Shown here: in pieces, positions 48,698-60,600 of the stretch
How positions within the stretch are numbered: the stretch's first letter is position 1
Layout of the letters: each line of letters begins with the position of its first letter
Assembly: GCA_022414725.1 (NCBI GenBank)
Contig: CM039462.1
Coordinates: 56,300,030-56,364,029 of the forward strand
Reading direction: 5' to 3'
From: Microglena sp. YARC
Lineage: Eukaryota > Chlorophyta > Chlorophyceae > Chlamydomonadales > Chlamydomonadaceae
DNA length: 64,000 bases
Made by a program: the position numbers and the translations under genes
Notes under the pieces: generated by a model
The model's database searches: none
Told to the model about the DNA's origin: nothing
The model's input: only the letters and a program-made list of their open reading frames with translations

Positions 48698-51600
48698 ACG
48701 ACACACCACCACACCACCACCTCCCCCCCTCCCCACTACCACCACCCAACCCCCCCACACACATACATCTTCCGCAGGTGACGGCTAGGCACAATCCCCC
48801 AACCCCCCAACCCCCCAACCCTCCACCCACCCCCCACTCAACCCCCCACTACCCCCCACACCCACATGCAGGTGATGGCTCAGGCACTGTTGTGCTGCTT
48901 CCCCAAAGGCCCCTTTACCCCCTAACTGACGGCAGCAAGGAGGAGGGAGCGCCTGTAGGCCTCGGAGATCTCATCGACCTTCCTTGTGCCTTCCTCACAC
49001 CCACCACCTCTGGAGCCGATGTATTGTACTGCTCTGGCATGGGCCTTGCGGTATTTGTGGAAGGGCCTAGTAAAGCCCCCACCAAAAGCGCTGCCACAGG
49101 AGAGACAACCACCAACTATGACATCAAGATGCTTGTGGTTGTGCATACGGCTTCCAGTTGCAGCGGCGTGCAGCAGAGTCTATCACTTGCTGCCATGCGT
49201 GCTATGTACGTCAAGGTGTCCGACCAGGTCAACACTTACCCCTACCTACGGTTAAATGGCATGCTTACACCCACCCACACCTCACCACCCACCCTCACAC
49301 CCTCTCCCCCACCCCCTTGTGCCCACCAGGCAAACACTTGCTCCTACCTATCCTACGGCTATATGGCAGGCTTCCATGCACACACACCTCACCTCACACC
49401 CTCACACCCTCTCCCCCACCCCCTTGTGCCCACCAGGTCAACTCATGCTCCTATACTTGTTACACACACACTCACACACACCTCACCACCCACCCTCACA
49501 CCCTTTCACCCCCTCCCCCCCCCCCCCCCCCCCCAACCCTCTTGAGTCCACCAGGTCAACACATGCTCCTACGGCTCCATGAGAATGCCCCAGGCAAACC
49601 TCAATGTCATCGGCATCGCCTTCAATGATTGCACCGCCTACTCAAAATGCAGCTACCAGGCCCTTGCTTCCAGTTCTTGGACAGCTGCCAAGGCTCAGCT
49701 AGGAGGCAGCCCACAAAACACCTACACCCACTGGAGCATCATCCTTCCCTCAGGTACGTTTTTTTTTTCTTTTTTCATTTTGCTTTTGCCTCAAGCTCTT
49801 GGGCAGATGCCAAGGCTCAGCTAGGAGGCAGCCCACAAAACACCTACACCCACTGGAGCATCATCCTTCCCTCAGGCACGGCTTTTAATGTTCTTTGTCT
49901 ATCTCGTTTTACTATTTTTTTTGCTGTTCTAATTTCTTAAGCAAATACAAGACTTGACACCCATTGGAGTATCATCCTTCCCACGGTTTGGCGTGTCGAT
50001 TTTCAAATTTATTTCAGGGATTTTTATTTCCGCTATATAAAGGGATCGCTAGTTTTGACCCCGTTTCGGCAAAATTATCGCTTTAAAACAGGTCTTTTTG
50101 TGTGCCCTAAATGGCTCCCAAAAGCTACTATAAGCTATAGAAAGCTATAGACAGCACTAAAACGCTGTCCCTGGAGGAGGCCTAAAACCATTAAGCTAGG
50201 AAAAACCCACTTCCAGATTTGAAAAAAAAAGCACTGATTTGTCTGTGATTTGTTTCCATCATTCTCACAGGCACGGCTTGTGACAGCCAATGGTCAGCCT
50301 TGGCATATGTCGGCATGGGCTATGACGCATCGTTGGGAAGGCCTGCCACTACGTGGTATACACCCAGTTGGTATGGAGCACAGCGCGTGGCAACTATTAT
50401 GCAGGTAGGGGCCTGGTGTGTATGTGTGAGTGTGTGTGTGTGTGTGTGAGGGGGGGGGGGGGGGGGGGGAGGGGGTGATGTGGGTGTAGGTGTGGGTGCA
50501 CCCCCAGCTGGTTTGGAGTACGGTGTGTGGCAACCATCATGTAGGTTGGGGGCTGGTGTGTGTGGGTGGGTGGGTGTGGGGGGGTAGGTGCGGGTGCACC
50601 CCCAGCTGGTTTGGAGTACGGTGTGTGGCAACCATCATGTAGGTAGGGGGCTGGTGTGTGTGTGGGTGGGTGGGTGGGTGGGGGGGGTAGGTGTGGGTGC
50701 ACCCCCAGCTGGTTTGGAGTACGGTGTGTGGCAAACCATCATGTAGGTAGGGGGCTGGGTGTGTGTGGGGTGTGTGTGTGGAGGGTGGGGGGGGGGGGAG
50801 GGGGATGTTGTGAGGGGTGTTAGCTCCTATGGAGCCCGGTGTGTGGCGACATGTTTAGGGACTTGGGACCTGCGGCGTGACTTTTATTTTAGGCCTTTCT
50901 GAGCAGCTTCTAATTTCGGCATTTCTGAGCAGCTTCTATTTACCCCCAGATCGTCCTCGTACTATCATGCGGGTATGGGGCCTCTGCTTTTTGGGGGTCT
51001 GACGCATCGCAAAATGGGAGACTCAGTGCGACGCAGGTGTGACTCGCTGCCGGTGGAACCTCGTAGAGCTTCTATTTACCCCCAGATCGTCCTCGTACTA
51101 TCATGCGGGTATGGGGCCTCTGCTTGTTGGGTGTTTGACGCATCGCAAAAAAGGTAATGATAACGCCTGGTGGGGCGTGGTGTTGAGGGAACCCGTCGTA
51201 CGCGGGTGGGGAGCGGTCTCCTACCTCAACTGGACAAGCTACCATCGCGGTTGACGACGACCTGCAACGCCAAGAGCGACCGAATCCCCATACCTCGTAC
51301 TATCATGTGGGTATGGGGCCTCTGTTTTTTAGGTGTCGCAAAATGGGCGACTCGGTGCGACGCAGGTGCACAACTATGGAGTGTTCCATGGCTCTAAGAA
51401 TACCACCACGAAAGCATGGGAGCTGCCTAGAAGCTGCATAATCTAATATAAACTAATCAAACCGACCCTCTTGCAGTAGTTGCACAACTATGGAGTGTTC
51501 CACGGCTCCAAGAAAACCACCATGCTGCCTAGAAGCTGCATTATCTCATATAAAATAATCAAACCGACCCTCATGCAGGATGTGCTGCACAACCTAGGAC

Positions 51601-54600
51601 TGTTCCACGGCTCCAAGAAAACCACCACGAATGCATGGGAGCTGCCTAGAAGCTGCATTATCTCATATAAAATAATCAAACCGACCCTCATGCAGGATGT
51701 GCTGCACAACCTAGGACTGTTCCACAGCTCCAAGAATACCACCACAAATGCATGGGAGCTGCTAGAAGCTGAAACTTTAATATAATCAAACCTACCCTCA
51801 TGAAGGAGGTGCTGCACAACTTTAGAGTGTTCCACAACTCCAAGAATACCAAAACAAATGCATGGGAGCTGCCTAGAAGCTGCATAATCTAATATAATCA
51901 AACCTACCCTCGCTCATGCAGGAGATCCTCCACAACTTTGGACTGTTCCATAGCTCGAAGGACACCACCACCGATGACATATGCACTTGTCATACCGACT
52001 CGTCCGTCAGCTGCGGTACCTGCCACTCCGAGTATGGAGACTACTCCTCCTGCATGGGCCGAGGGGACGTCTGCCCAAACGCTGTGGAGGCATACCGTGC
52101 ACAGTGGGCTAATGCCATCGCTACCCTCACATCATCTAACATGGCTGTCGGCCAGGTCTTTTCCTACTCCATCCCCCCGCTGGACTCCAGCTCCAACTCG
52201 CTGATCATCGTCAGACCCTCCTGGGCATCGGTCTATAAGTTCAACTTGTACTTCAGCACCAGGCGGTCATCCCGCGGGGACGCAGGGATCAGTTCCACGT
52301 TCATTAATACCATTTCTGTTCACTCCATCGACAAGAACATCGACCCCAAGGGCAGCAACGAGAACGGAAACATACACATCCTGCGCACTGTCAGTGCAAA
52401 CACACGCCAAGTGTTCTTTGCCCAGAAGGTGGTCCTCCAAGTGGGCGCAGTCGCCCCTGACCAATCCATTGGAATCACGCTCTGTCGTTACAGCTCCTCA
52501 GACTCTGAGTGCACCAACAATCCTGTTGCGAAATCTCCTCCTCCACCCCCCTCTCCTTCTCCCCCCCCAAATCCTATCGCAAAATCACTTCCACCCCCCT
52601 CTCCTTCTCCCCCCCAAATCCTATTGCAAAATCTCCTCCACCCCCCTCTCCTTCTCCTTCCCCAAATCCTGTCACCACATCACCTCCCCCCCCTCTCCTT
52701 CTCCCCCCAGCAATCCTGTCGCCAAATCACCTCCCCCCCCTCTCCTTCTCCCCCCCTTGCTCCCAAATCCTCTCCTCCCCCAGCCGAAGACATCATCACT
52801 ACCTTCCTGCGCAAATCTCTCACGACAGCTACCATCCTTTCAGCCACATCCGCAAGCACTGCACCCGAGGTTGTTCTCACCAACACCAATTGTTTCATGG
52901 GAGGTGCAAGTGTAAACAGGAAGTCACCTGGCACGGCTTGTGCAATGTTCAGGGGATCTACGGCAGGTGCATTGGGATACTCAGCTAGCACGGCCTATTG
53001 GATTGCAGCGACGTACGTGGCCCAGCCTAAGAGGTGGTACATGGTGAAGGTCACAGTGCAGGTGAGATATGATGATTGGGTGGTGGTGATAAAAGGTAAT
53101 GATAACGCCTGGTGGGGCGTGGTGTTACGGGAGCCCGTCGAACGCGGGCAGGGCGGTCTTCTACCTCAACTGGACAAGCTACCATCACGGTTGACAACGA
53201 CCTGCAACGCCAAGAGCGACAGAAAGGGGGATCGAACGCCCGACTCTTCATTCTCAAAGTGATTTGGTCTACCACTAGACCAATGTATATCACTTACAGG
53301 GGCTGTGGTGGTGATATATGGTGATGGTGATTATGTATGGTGGTGGTGGTGATGATGGTGGTATATGGTTCAGGTGCAGATGAAATATGATGGTGGTGGT
53401 GGTGATGGTGGTGGTGGTGGTGGTGATGATGGAAGTGAGAGCTGGAGCTGACTTCTGCAGCTTTCTGTAAATGTTGGAATTGTATGGTGAAGCCCAGTGC
53501 CTGGCTCAGAGAGCTACCTAGAAGCTGCTGCATGCAGGGGGGACAAGTCCAAGCGACGCGAAACATTGGCTGAGAGTGTCGGCAACAGATCGACAGGTGG
53601 CAACAATGGAGCTGACTGAAGCCAGTTAGTTATGAGACAGCTTGCTGAAATGTAAAGCTGTAGGTCAGGCAGACCGAGGTATGTCGGTCAGACATACAAC
53701 GGGGTGAATCTGGGGGCTCCCGCCCACCAGGAGGGGGGGCTCCGCCCAAAACAGGTATATAATCAGTTTAATGCATGCCAAGCCAAGCCAAGCCAACATC
53801 ACTGCTCTGTCTGACTGTTCCATTTCTGTTGATTTGCAGATGAAGGTCAATGATGCGGTGGCATGTGTCTCATCAGCTAATAATGTTTGCACGGGCATTT
53901 CGAATGTGAACTCACAACTGATTTTCCTGTGCAGATGAAAGGCCATGATGCGGTGGCATGTGTCTTAACAGATAATAATGTTTGCACGGGCATTTCGAAT
54001 GTGAACTCACAACTGATTTTCCTGTGCAGATGAAAGGCCATGATGCGGTGGCAAAAGACTTGGGAACGGCAATATGATTGGCGGAGCCCCCCCTTCTGGG
54101 AGGCGGGAGCCCCCAGTGTTACCCATTTGTCCGTTCGTCCATCCATCCATCTGACCGCGATGAAGCCCGACACATCAGCCAACGGCCTCGTAACTAACTC
54201 GCTTCCGTTGCCACCTGTCGCTCCCTCGCGATCACTCTCCGCCAATTTTTAGCGGCGCAGGCGGCGCTGCATCAAACTTGTATCATATTATATCGTGTCA
54301 TCATACGAGTCATATGTAGGGACAAGCATATCATATGATTCCAGCAGTTTGGCTAGGCTAAAGTAACCATTTATATACCAAATCTTATGATACAATTTGT
54401 ATGAATCATATGATATCATACTCGCCTTTGGTCAAAATCATATGATGTGCTGGTCCCTACTTATGACTCTGCAGCTAAGAATTTTCACACAAACTGCCTG
54501 ACCTGAATTTCCTGTTATTCTTGTTGTTCAGATAAGAGCAAATGATGCGATTTCATGCGTCTGTACAGCTAAGAATGTTTGGCTGCGCCCCCCCTTGTGG

Positions 54601-57600
54601 AGGGCGGGAGCCCCCAGGGTCACCCTAATGTCTGTTTGTTTGTTTGTGTGAGCGCCCCCCCTAGATGGAGCCTGACACGTAAGCCTATGGCCTCGTAATT
54701 GAGTGGCTTCGGTCCGCTCCATTCCGTTGTCAACACTCTCCGCCATTTTCCGCATCACTATCTCTGCTGCCTAGGACTTGCAGAACTGCCTGACATGACC
54801 CTCCTGCTATTGCTGTTGTTGTGCAGATGACAGGAAATGGTGTGAGGGCTTGTTTCTCTACAGCTAAGAGTGTATGCATAGACATGTTGAATGTGAACTT
54901 CCAACTCATTTTCCTATGCAGATGAAAGGCGATGCTGTAGTGTCATATGCCTCTGCAACTAAGTATTACCACACGAGAATGACGCTCTTGAACTTCCACC
55001 TTATGTTCCTGTGCAGTTGAAAATAAATGATGAGTCATTGTGTCTCTACAGCTAAGAATGTTTGCATAGACATGTTGAATGTGAACTTCAAACTCATTTT
55101 CCTATGCAGATGAAAGGCGATGCTGTAGTGTCATATGCCTCTGCAACTAAGTATTACCACACGAGAATGACGATCTTGAACTTCCAACTTATGTTCCTGT
55201 GCAGTTGAAAATAAATGATGAGTCATTGTGTCTCTACATCTAAGAATGTTTGTATGGACACCCTGAATGAGAACTTCCAACTTATTTTCCTATGCTGATA
55301 AAAAGCAATGCTATAGTGGCATATGCCTCTGCAACTAAGTAGTACCGCAAGAGAATGATGAATGTGAACTTCCAACTCATTTTCCTATGCAGATGAAAGG
55401 CAATGCTGTAGTGGCATATGCCTCTGCCACTCAGTATTACCACACGAGAATGACGAATGTGAACTTCCAGCTTATGTTCTTGTGCAGATGAAAGGAAATG
55501 ATGAGTCATTGTGTCTCTACAGCTAAAATTGTTTGCATGGACACCTTGAATGTGAACTTCCAACTTATTTTCCTACATAGATAAAAGGCAATGCTGTAGT
55601 GGCATATGCCTCTGCCGTTCAGTATTACCACACGAGAATGATGAATGTGAACTTCCAACTAATTTCCCCATGCAGATGAAAGGCGATGCTGTAGTGGCAT
55701 ATGCCTCTGCCGTTCAGTATTACCACATGAGAATGACGAATGTGAACTTCCAACTTATTTTCCCATGCAGATGAAAGGCGATGCTGTAGTGGCATATGCA
55801 TCCGCTGCTAAGTATTACCGCACGGCAACGACGATTGTGAACGAGTTCAGCATGAACGATTTCTGGACGAAAGGAGTGACTATGGCCATAGCTGAATCTT
55901 ACGCTGCTTCAGGCGCTGGAGTGGCAAGCTTGAGCTATACTGACACACTGAGTGAGTAGCCATAGCATGCTAGCTAACATTTCAATACAAATTAGCGTAC
56001 TTCAAAGTAGGTGCTGAAGTGGTGCGCATGAGTTATATTGACACCATGAGTAAGTCACACACAGTTTTTGTATGTAGTATTATTTTCAACGATTATGTGT
56101 AGGGATCGGCAAATCATATGATTTTGACCAAAGGCGAGTATGATATCATATAATATCATACAAATTCCATCTTATAATATCGTATATAAATGGTAACTTT
56201 AGCCTAGTCAGACTGCCGGCATCATATGATATCGTATGATGACATGATATCATATGATATCATATTGCCTATCCCTAATTATGTGACCTGGAAATGGTTA
56301 TAGCTAAAGCTTAATCTTTTGGTTCTTAAGAGCACTGTAGTGAAGTGAGTGTGCTGAATAGATCTCGGTGTGGTGAATGGTGCCATGGTCAATCATTTTT
56401 CTGGACTGAAGATTGAGTGAAGAAGGTGCTGGGTTCGAATCCCTAAGGGTGCACTTTGTGTTCCGCTGTCGACCGCCATGGTAGCACTGTCCAGGTATAG
56501 TAGCAGCCCATTCTGTACCGCCGTAAGACAGGGCTCCCTTCATACCGCGCCCCACCAGGCCTTATCATTACTTTTTTGAGTGTGATGAAGGACTTCAGTG
56601 CTCCAGCCAGTGCAAACCCTACACTTGCTCTGGATTTTGATTCTGGAAATCCTGTCCTTCCCCCTTTGTCACCCCTTCCCCTACCCTCAACAACCCTACC
56701 TACTTGCTGCCCGCCTACCCACCTACCCACAAATACCCACCTACCTACCTACCAGCACCTACCCACTGATACCCACCTACCCACAAATACCCACAAATAC
56801 CTACCTACACACAAATACCCACCTACACACAAATACCCACTTACACACAAATACCCACAAATACCCACAAATACCCACCTACCCACAAATACCCACCTAC
56901 CCACAAATACCCACCTACACACAAATACCCACCTACACACAAATACCCACCTACCCACAAATACCCACCTACCCAAATACCCACCAATACCCACCTACAC
57001 ACACAAATACCACCTACACACAAATACCCACCTATACACGAATACCCACTGATACCCACCTACACACAAATACCCACCTACACACAAATACCCACAACTA
57101 CCTACCCACCCACAAATACCCACTTACCCACGAATACCCACAAATACCTACCCACCCACAAATACCCACCTACCCACAAATACCTACAAATACCCACCTT
57201 CCTACAAATACGCTATCATATTGGCGTTCCTTAAATACAACCTGTCTCATGGTGTATACAACAACCCCTTCCACACCCCTTCCCCTTGTTCTGTAGTGAT
57301 TGAGGTCAATGACTTCCTAGGTGATGCTCCAGCCTATGCTAGCCCTAGTCGTCACCTCCCCAACTAATACAAACAGTCTCCTGGTGCATGCAACAACCCC
57401 TTCCACATCCCTCTCCCTTGTCCTGCAATTATTGTGGTGTAATGCTTCCTAAGCAATGCTCCAGCCTATGCTAGCCCTAGTCGTCACCTCCCCAACAAAT
57501 ACAAACAGTCTCCTGGTGTACACAACAACCCTTTCCACATCCCTCTCCCTTGTCCTGCAGTGATTGTGGTGTATTGCTTCCTAAGCAATGCTCCAGCCTA

Positions 57601-60600
57601 TGCTAGCCCTAGTCGTCACCTCCCCAACAAATACAAACAGTTTCCTGGTGTACACAACAACCCTTTCCACATCCCTCTCCCTTGTCCTGCAGTGATTGTG
57701 GTGTATTGCTTCCTAAGCAATGCTCCAGCCTATGCTAGCCCTAGTCGTCGACTCCCCAACAAATACAAACAGTTTCCCGGTGTATGCAACAACCCCTTCC
57801 ACACCCCGTCCCCTTGTTCTACAGTGATTGAGGTCAATAACTTCCTAGGTGATACTCCAGCCGCTGCAGAGCCTATGTATGCTCTGAATGTTGTCTCAGC
57901 ATACCAAGTGGAGCTCCAAGACCAGGGCTGTGTGATGGGTGGCAAGTCGGTTAGTAAGAGCCAACCTGGGCAAGCATGCCGAGTCTTCCGCAGCCTGGCT
58001 CCTTGGGATCTCGACAGCAACGACACTGTAGCCAATTGGCTGGCTGTTGCGAAGTACGGCAGTTCCTTCTTCATCTCCAACATTGTAGTGCAGGTGTGTA
58101 ACATTGTTTTTGTCACTAGCCAAATGGCTGGCTGTTGCGAAGGAGGGAAATTTCGTTTTCATCTCCAACATTGTAGTGCAGGTGGGTCACAACTGTTTTT
58201 GTTTTTTAGTTGTGAAAGGACGTTCACCCCAGAAGGTGGGTCTCCCGACAAAACCAGCACCACCCAGGATTCAGTTCGAATAGTGTTGCCACACCTAGAA
58301 AAGAGTAGGCAGACTTAGGGTCGGTGGGAGATGGTGATAATGATGAATTGGTGATGATTCTTTTTTCCTGGCACCCTACTGGACTCCAAATGTGCAGGCA
58401 GCTTGACGGTTTCAAGGGGGCTTATGAATGTCAATGTGATGGACGTAGTATAGGTAGGGATCGGCAATATGATATCATATGATATCATGTCATCATATGG
58501 TATCATATGATATCATATGATGCCGGCGGTCTGACTAGGTAACTTTGGCCTGGGGCATCATATCATATGATATTAAATCATATGATTTTTGTATGATATC
58601 ATATGATATCATACTCGTCTAGTCGTCTTTGGTCAACATCATATGATTTGCCATTCCCTAAGTATAGGCCCTCAATTATATAAGTCATGAGCTACGTGTA
58701 TTATCATGGACATCCCTTCGTGCCAGCCTGTCTTCCTGTCTATATTTGAACGCTGCATCCTATGACCATATTTAGTTCGGCTTAGAAGTTTTGATTTTCT
58801 GGTCCCCACCCTTGTGGGGCATGTGAGTGGCATCACTTGCTCGACCCTGTTTTTCTATGAGGCTGGAACTGTGACTGTTCTCCATGCCAATTTGTATAAT
58901 ATGCAAACAGAAGCACCTTGAGAACAACTCATTTGCTGTACCCTCAGTTGCCCCCAGGGTACTACTACTGATTTTGCGCACGCTTTTTGAGCCCCAGTCT
59001 TTTCAACCCCCTGTGGGCGTAGAGCGCAGTTTTTGCGCTTATTGCACCAAAAAGTGCTGACCAATTTGAAGTGTGTGCGTTTTAAGTGCTGACCGATTTG
59101 ATAAAATGTAGTACCCTGGTTGCCCCATGCTAAAATACCCTGAAATTTTGGTACCCTCAATCGCCCCATGCCAGTACCCTCACTTACTCTGCACTGCTGC
59201 CCTCACGAACTCTGTACTTTTAACCTCACTAGCTCTGTACTGCTGCCCTCACTAACTCTGTACTGCTGCCCTCACTAACTCTGTTTTGCTGCCCTCGCTA
59301 ACTCTGTACTTTTAACCTCACTAGCTCTGTACTGCTGATCTCACTAACTCTGTTCTGCTGCCCTCACTAACTTGGTACTGCTGACCTCACTGACTCTGTA
59401 CTGCTGACCTCACTAACTCTGTACTGCTGACCTCACTAACTCTGTACTGCTGACCTCACTGACTCAGTATTGTTGTGCTCACCAATCCCATCCTAGGACC
59501 CTCGCTAACTCCCACTAACTTCACTCCCACTCGCCCTCCTCTCCCACTCCACTCCCACTTGCCCGCATTATCCCCCCCTAACTCCATGACAACCTCTTTG
59601 TACTGCTACCTCACTAACTCTGGACTGCTTCCCTCACAAACTCCATGACACCCTCGCTGTTGCTGAGAGGGATCTTGGGAACTGAGATGGCTTAGCTACC
59701 TCCTCCTAACCACCACCACCAAGTTAACCACTAACACCATGATACCCTCTCTGTCGCTCTTTGCAGCTCGTGGATGGACAAGCCATGGCGTATGTTCTTG
59801 AGAGCAAAAGCGGGAAGAGCGGCGTGGCCCTGAATGCCTTCACTGCGGAATCAGTGCACTTCAGTTTCAGGAGGACAACTAAGCCCCTCCCTGTGGCTCT
59901 TGCTTGGAATGAGCCAGGTGCAGGTGTGGCTAAGGTGACATACACCCAGGCCACTGTAGTTCCCACCACTGACTTCCTCCCCATCACGCTGGCCACCGCC
60001 CACACTCTGTATGGCCTAGGATCATCCACGCAGATCACCATGGTGGATGATCAGTGCTTCATGGCAGGTACCTATGTAAACAGGGTGGCTCCAGGCATGC
60101 CCTGCCGAGTGTTCTTGGGCACCCAGACCTCTGGTGGGCCGCATTGGATTGCTGCGTATCACAAGGTCGCTACCAAGCAGGTGGTGATGGTGAGGATCGA
60201 CACGCCGGTAGTGAATGGCTTTGTGAAGGCTTATATTTCCGCTGCTGGCTGGATGCCCGATGCTGGTGCAACCCAGGCTACATTTGACGCCGCTACGATC
60301 AACAGCATGTTCAGCGTGAGAAAAGGTTTGACACTGGCGGTAGCATACAACGCTAATTACGTGAGTATGCCGTCGGTCGCGTACCAGGTGACATCCACAG
60401 ATCCCCCACCCTGTGCTGCCAGCGCTGCTGACTTCTCTCAAATGTGTTCCTCGGTCCTGGTCGGCACAGATTTCGCATGCTCCTCCCCTTCACTCTCTCT
60501 TCTGGGCGTCAACTCTTCCGATGAATGTTCAAGCAAATGCTCCTCGCAAGAGAACACTGTCGCTCCATTTTGCTTCTCGTATAACGAGCAGTCAGGGGCA

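Larger units (their letters stand above)
53820..55770 (+). repeat. About 14 copies of acceptor plus exon 7 start, 93-97 bp period
   Basis: Units read AACTTCCAACTTATTTTCC, TATGCAG, then ATGAAAGGCGATGCTGTAGT and GGCATATGCCTCTGC. Copies lie near 53840, 53937, 54030, 54533, 54826, 54922, 55016, 55110, 55205, 55297, 55392, 55487, 55581 and 55676, followed by the intact exon at 55771. Many have a usable AG. The array is interrupted by a MITE and two GGCGGAGC repeats. Confidence 0.92.

Noticed and set aside
56405..56450. Functional tRNA genes at 56369-56460, 53220-53290 or 61718-61800
   Set aside because: A and B boxes are present, but I cannot fold intact acceptor stems, and at least two are joined to a shared SINE body and tail.
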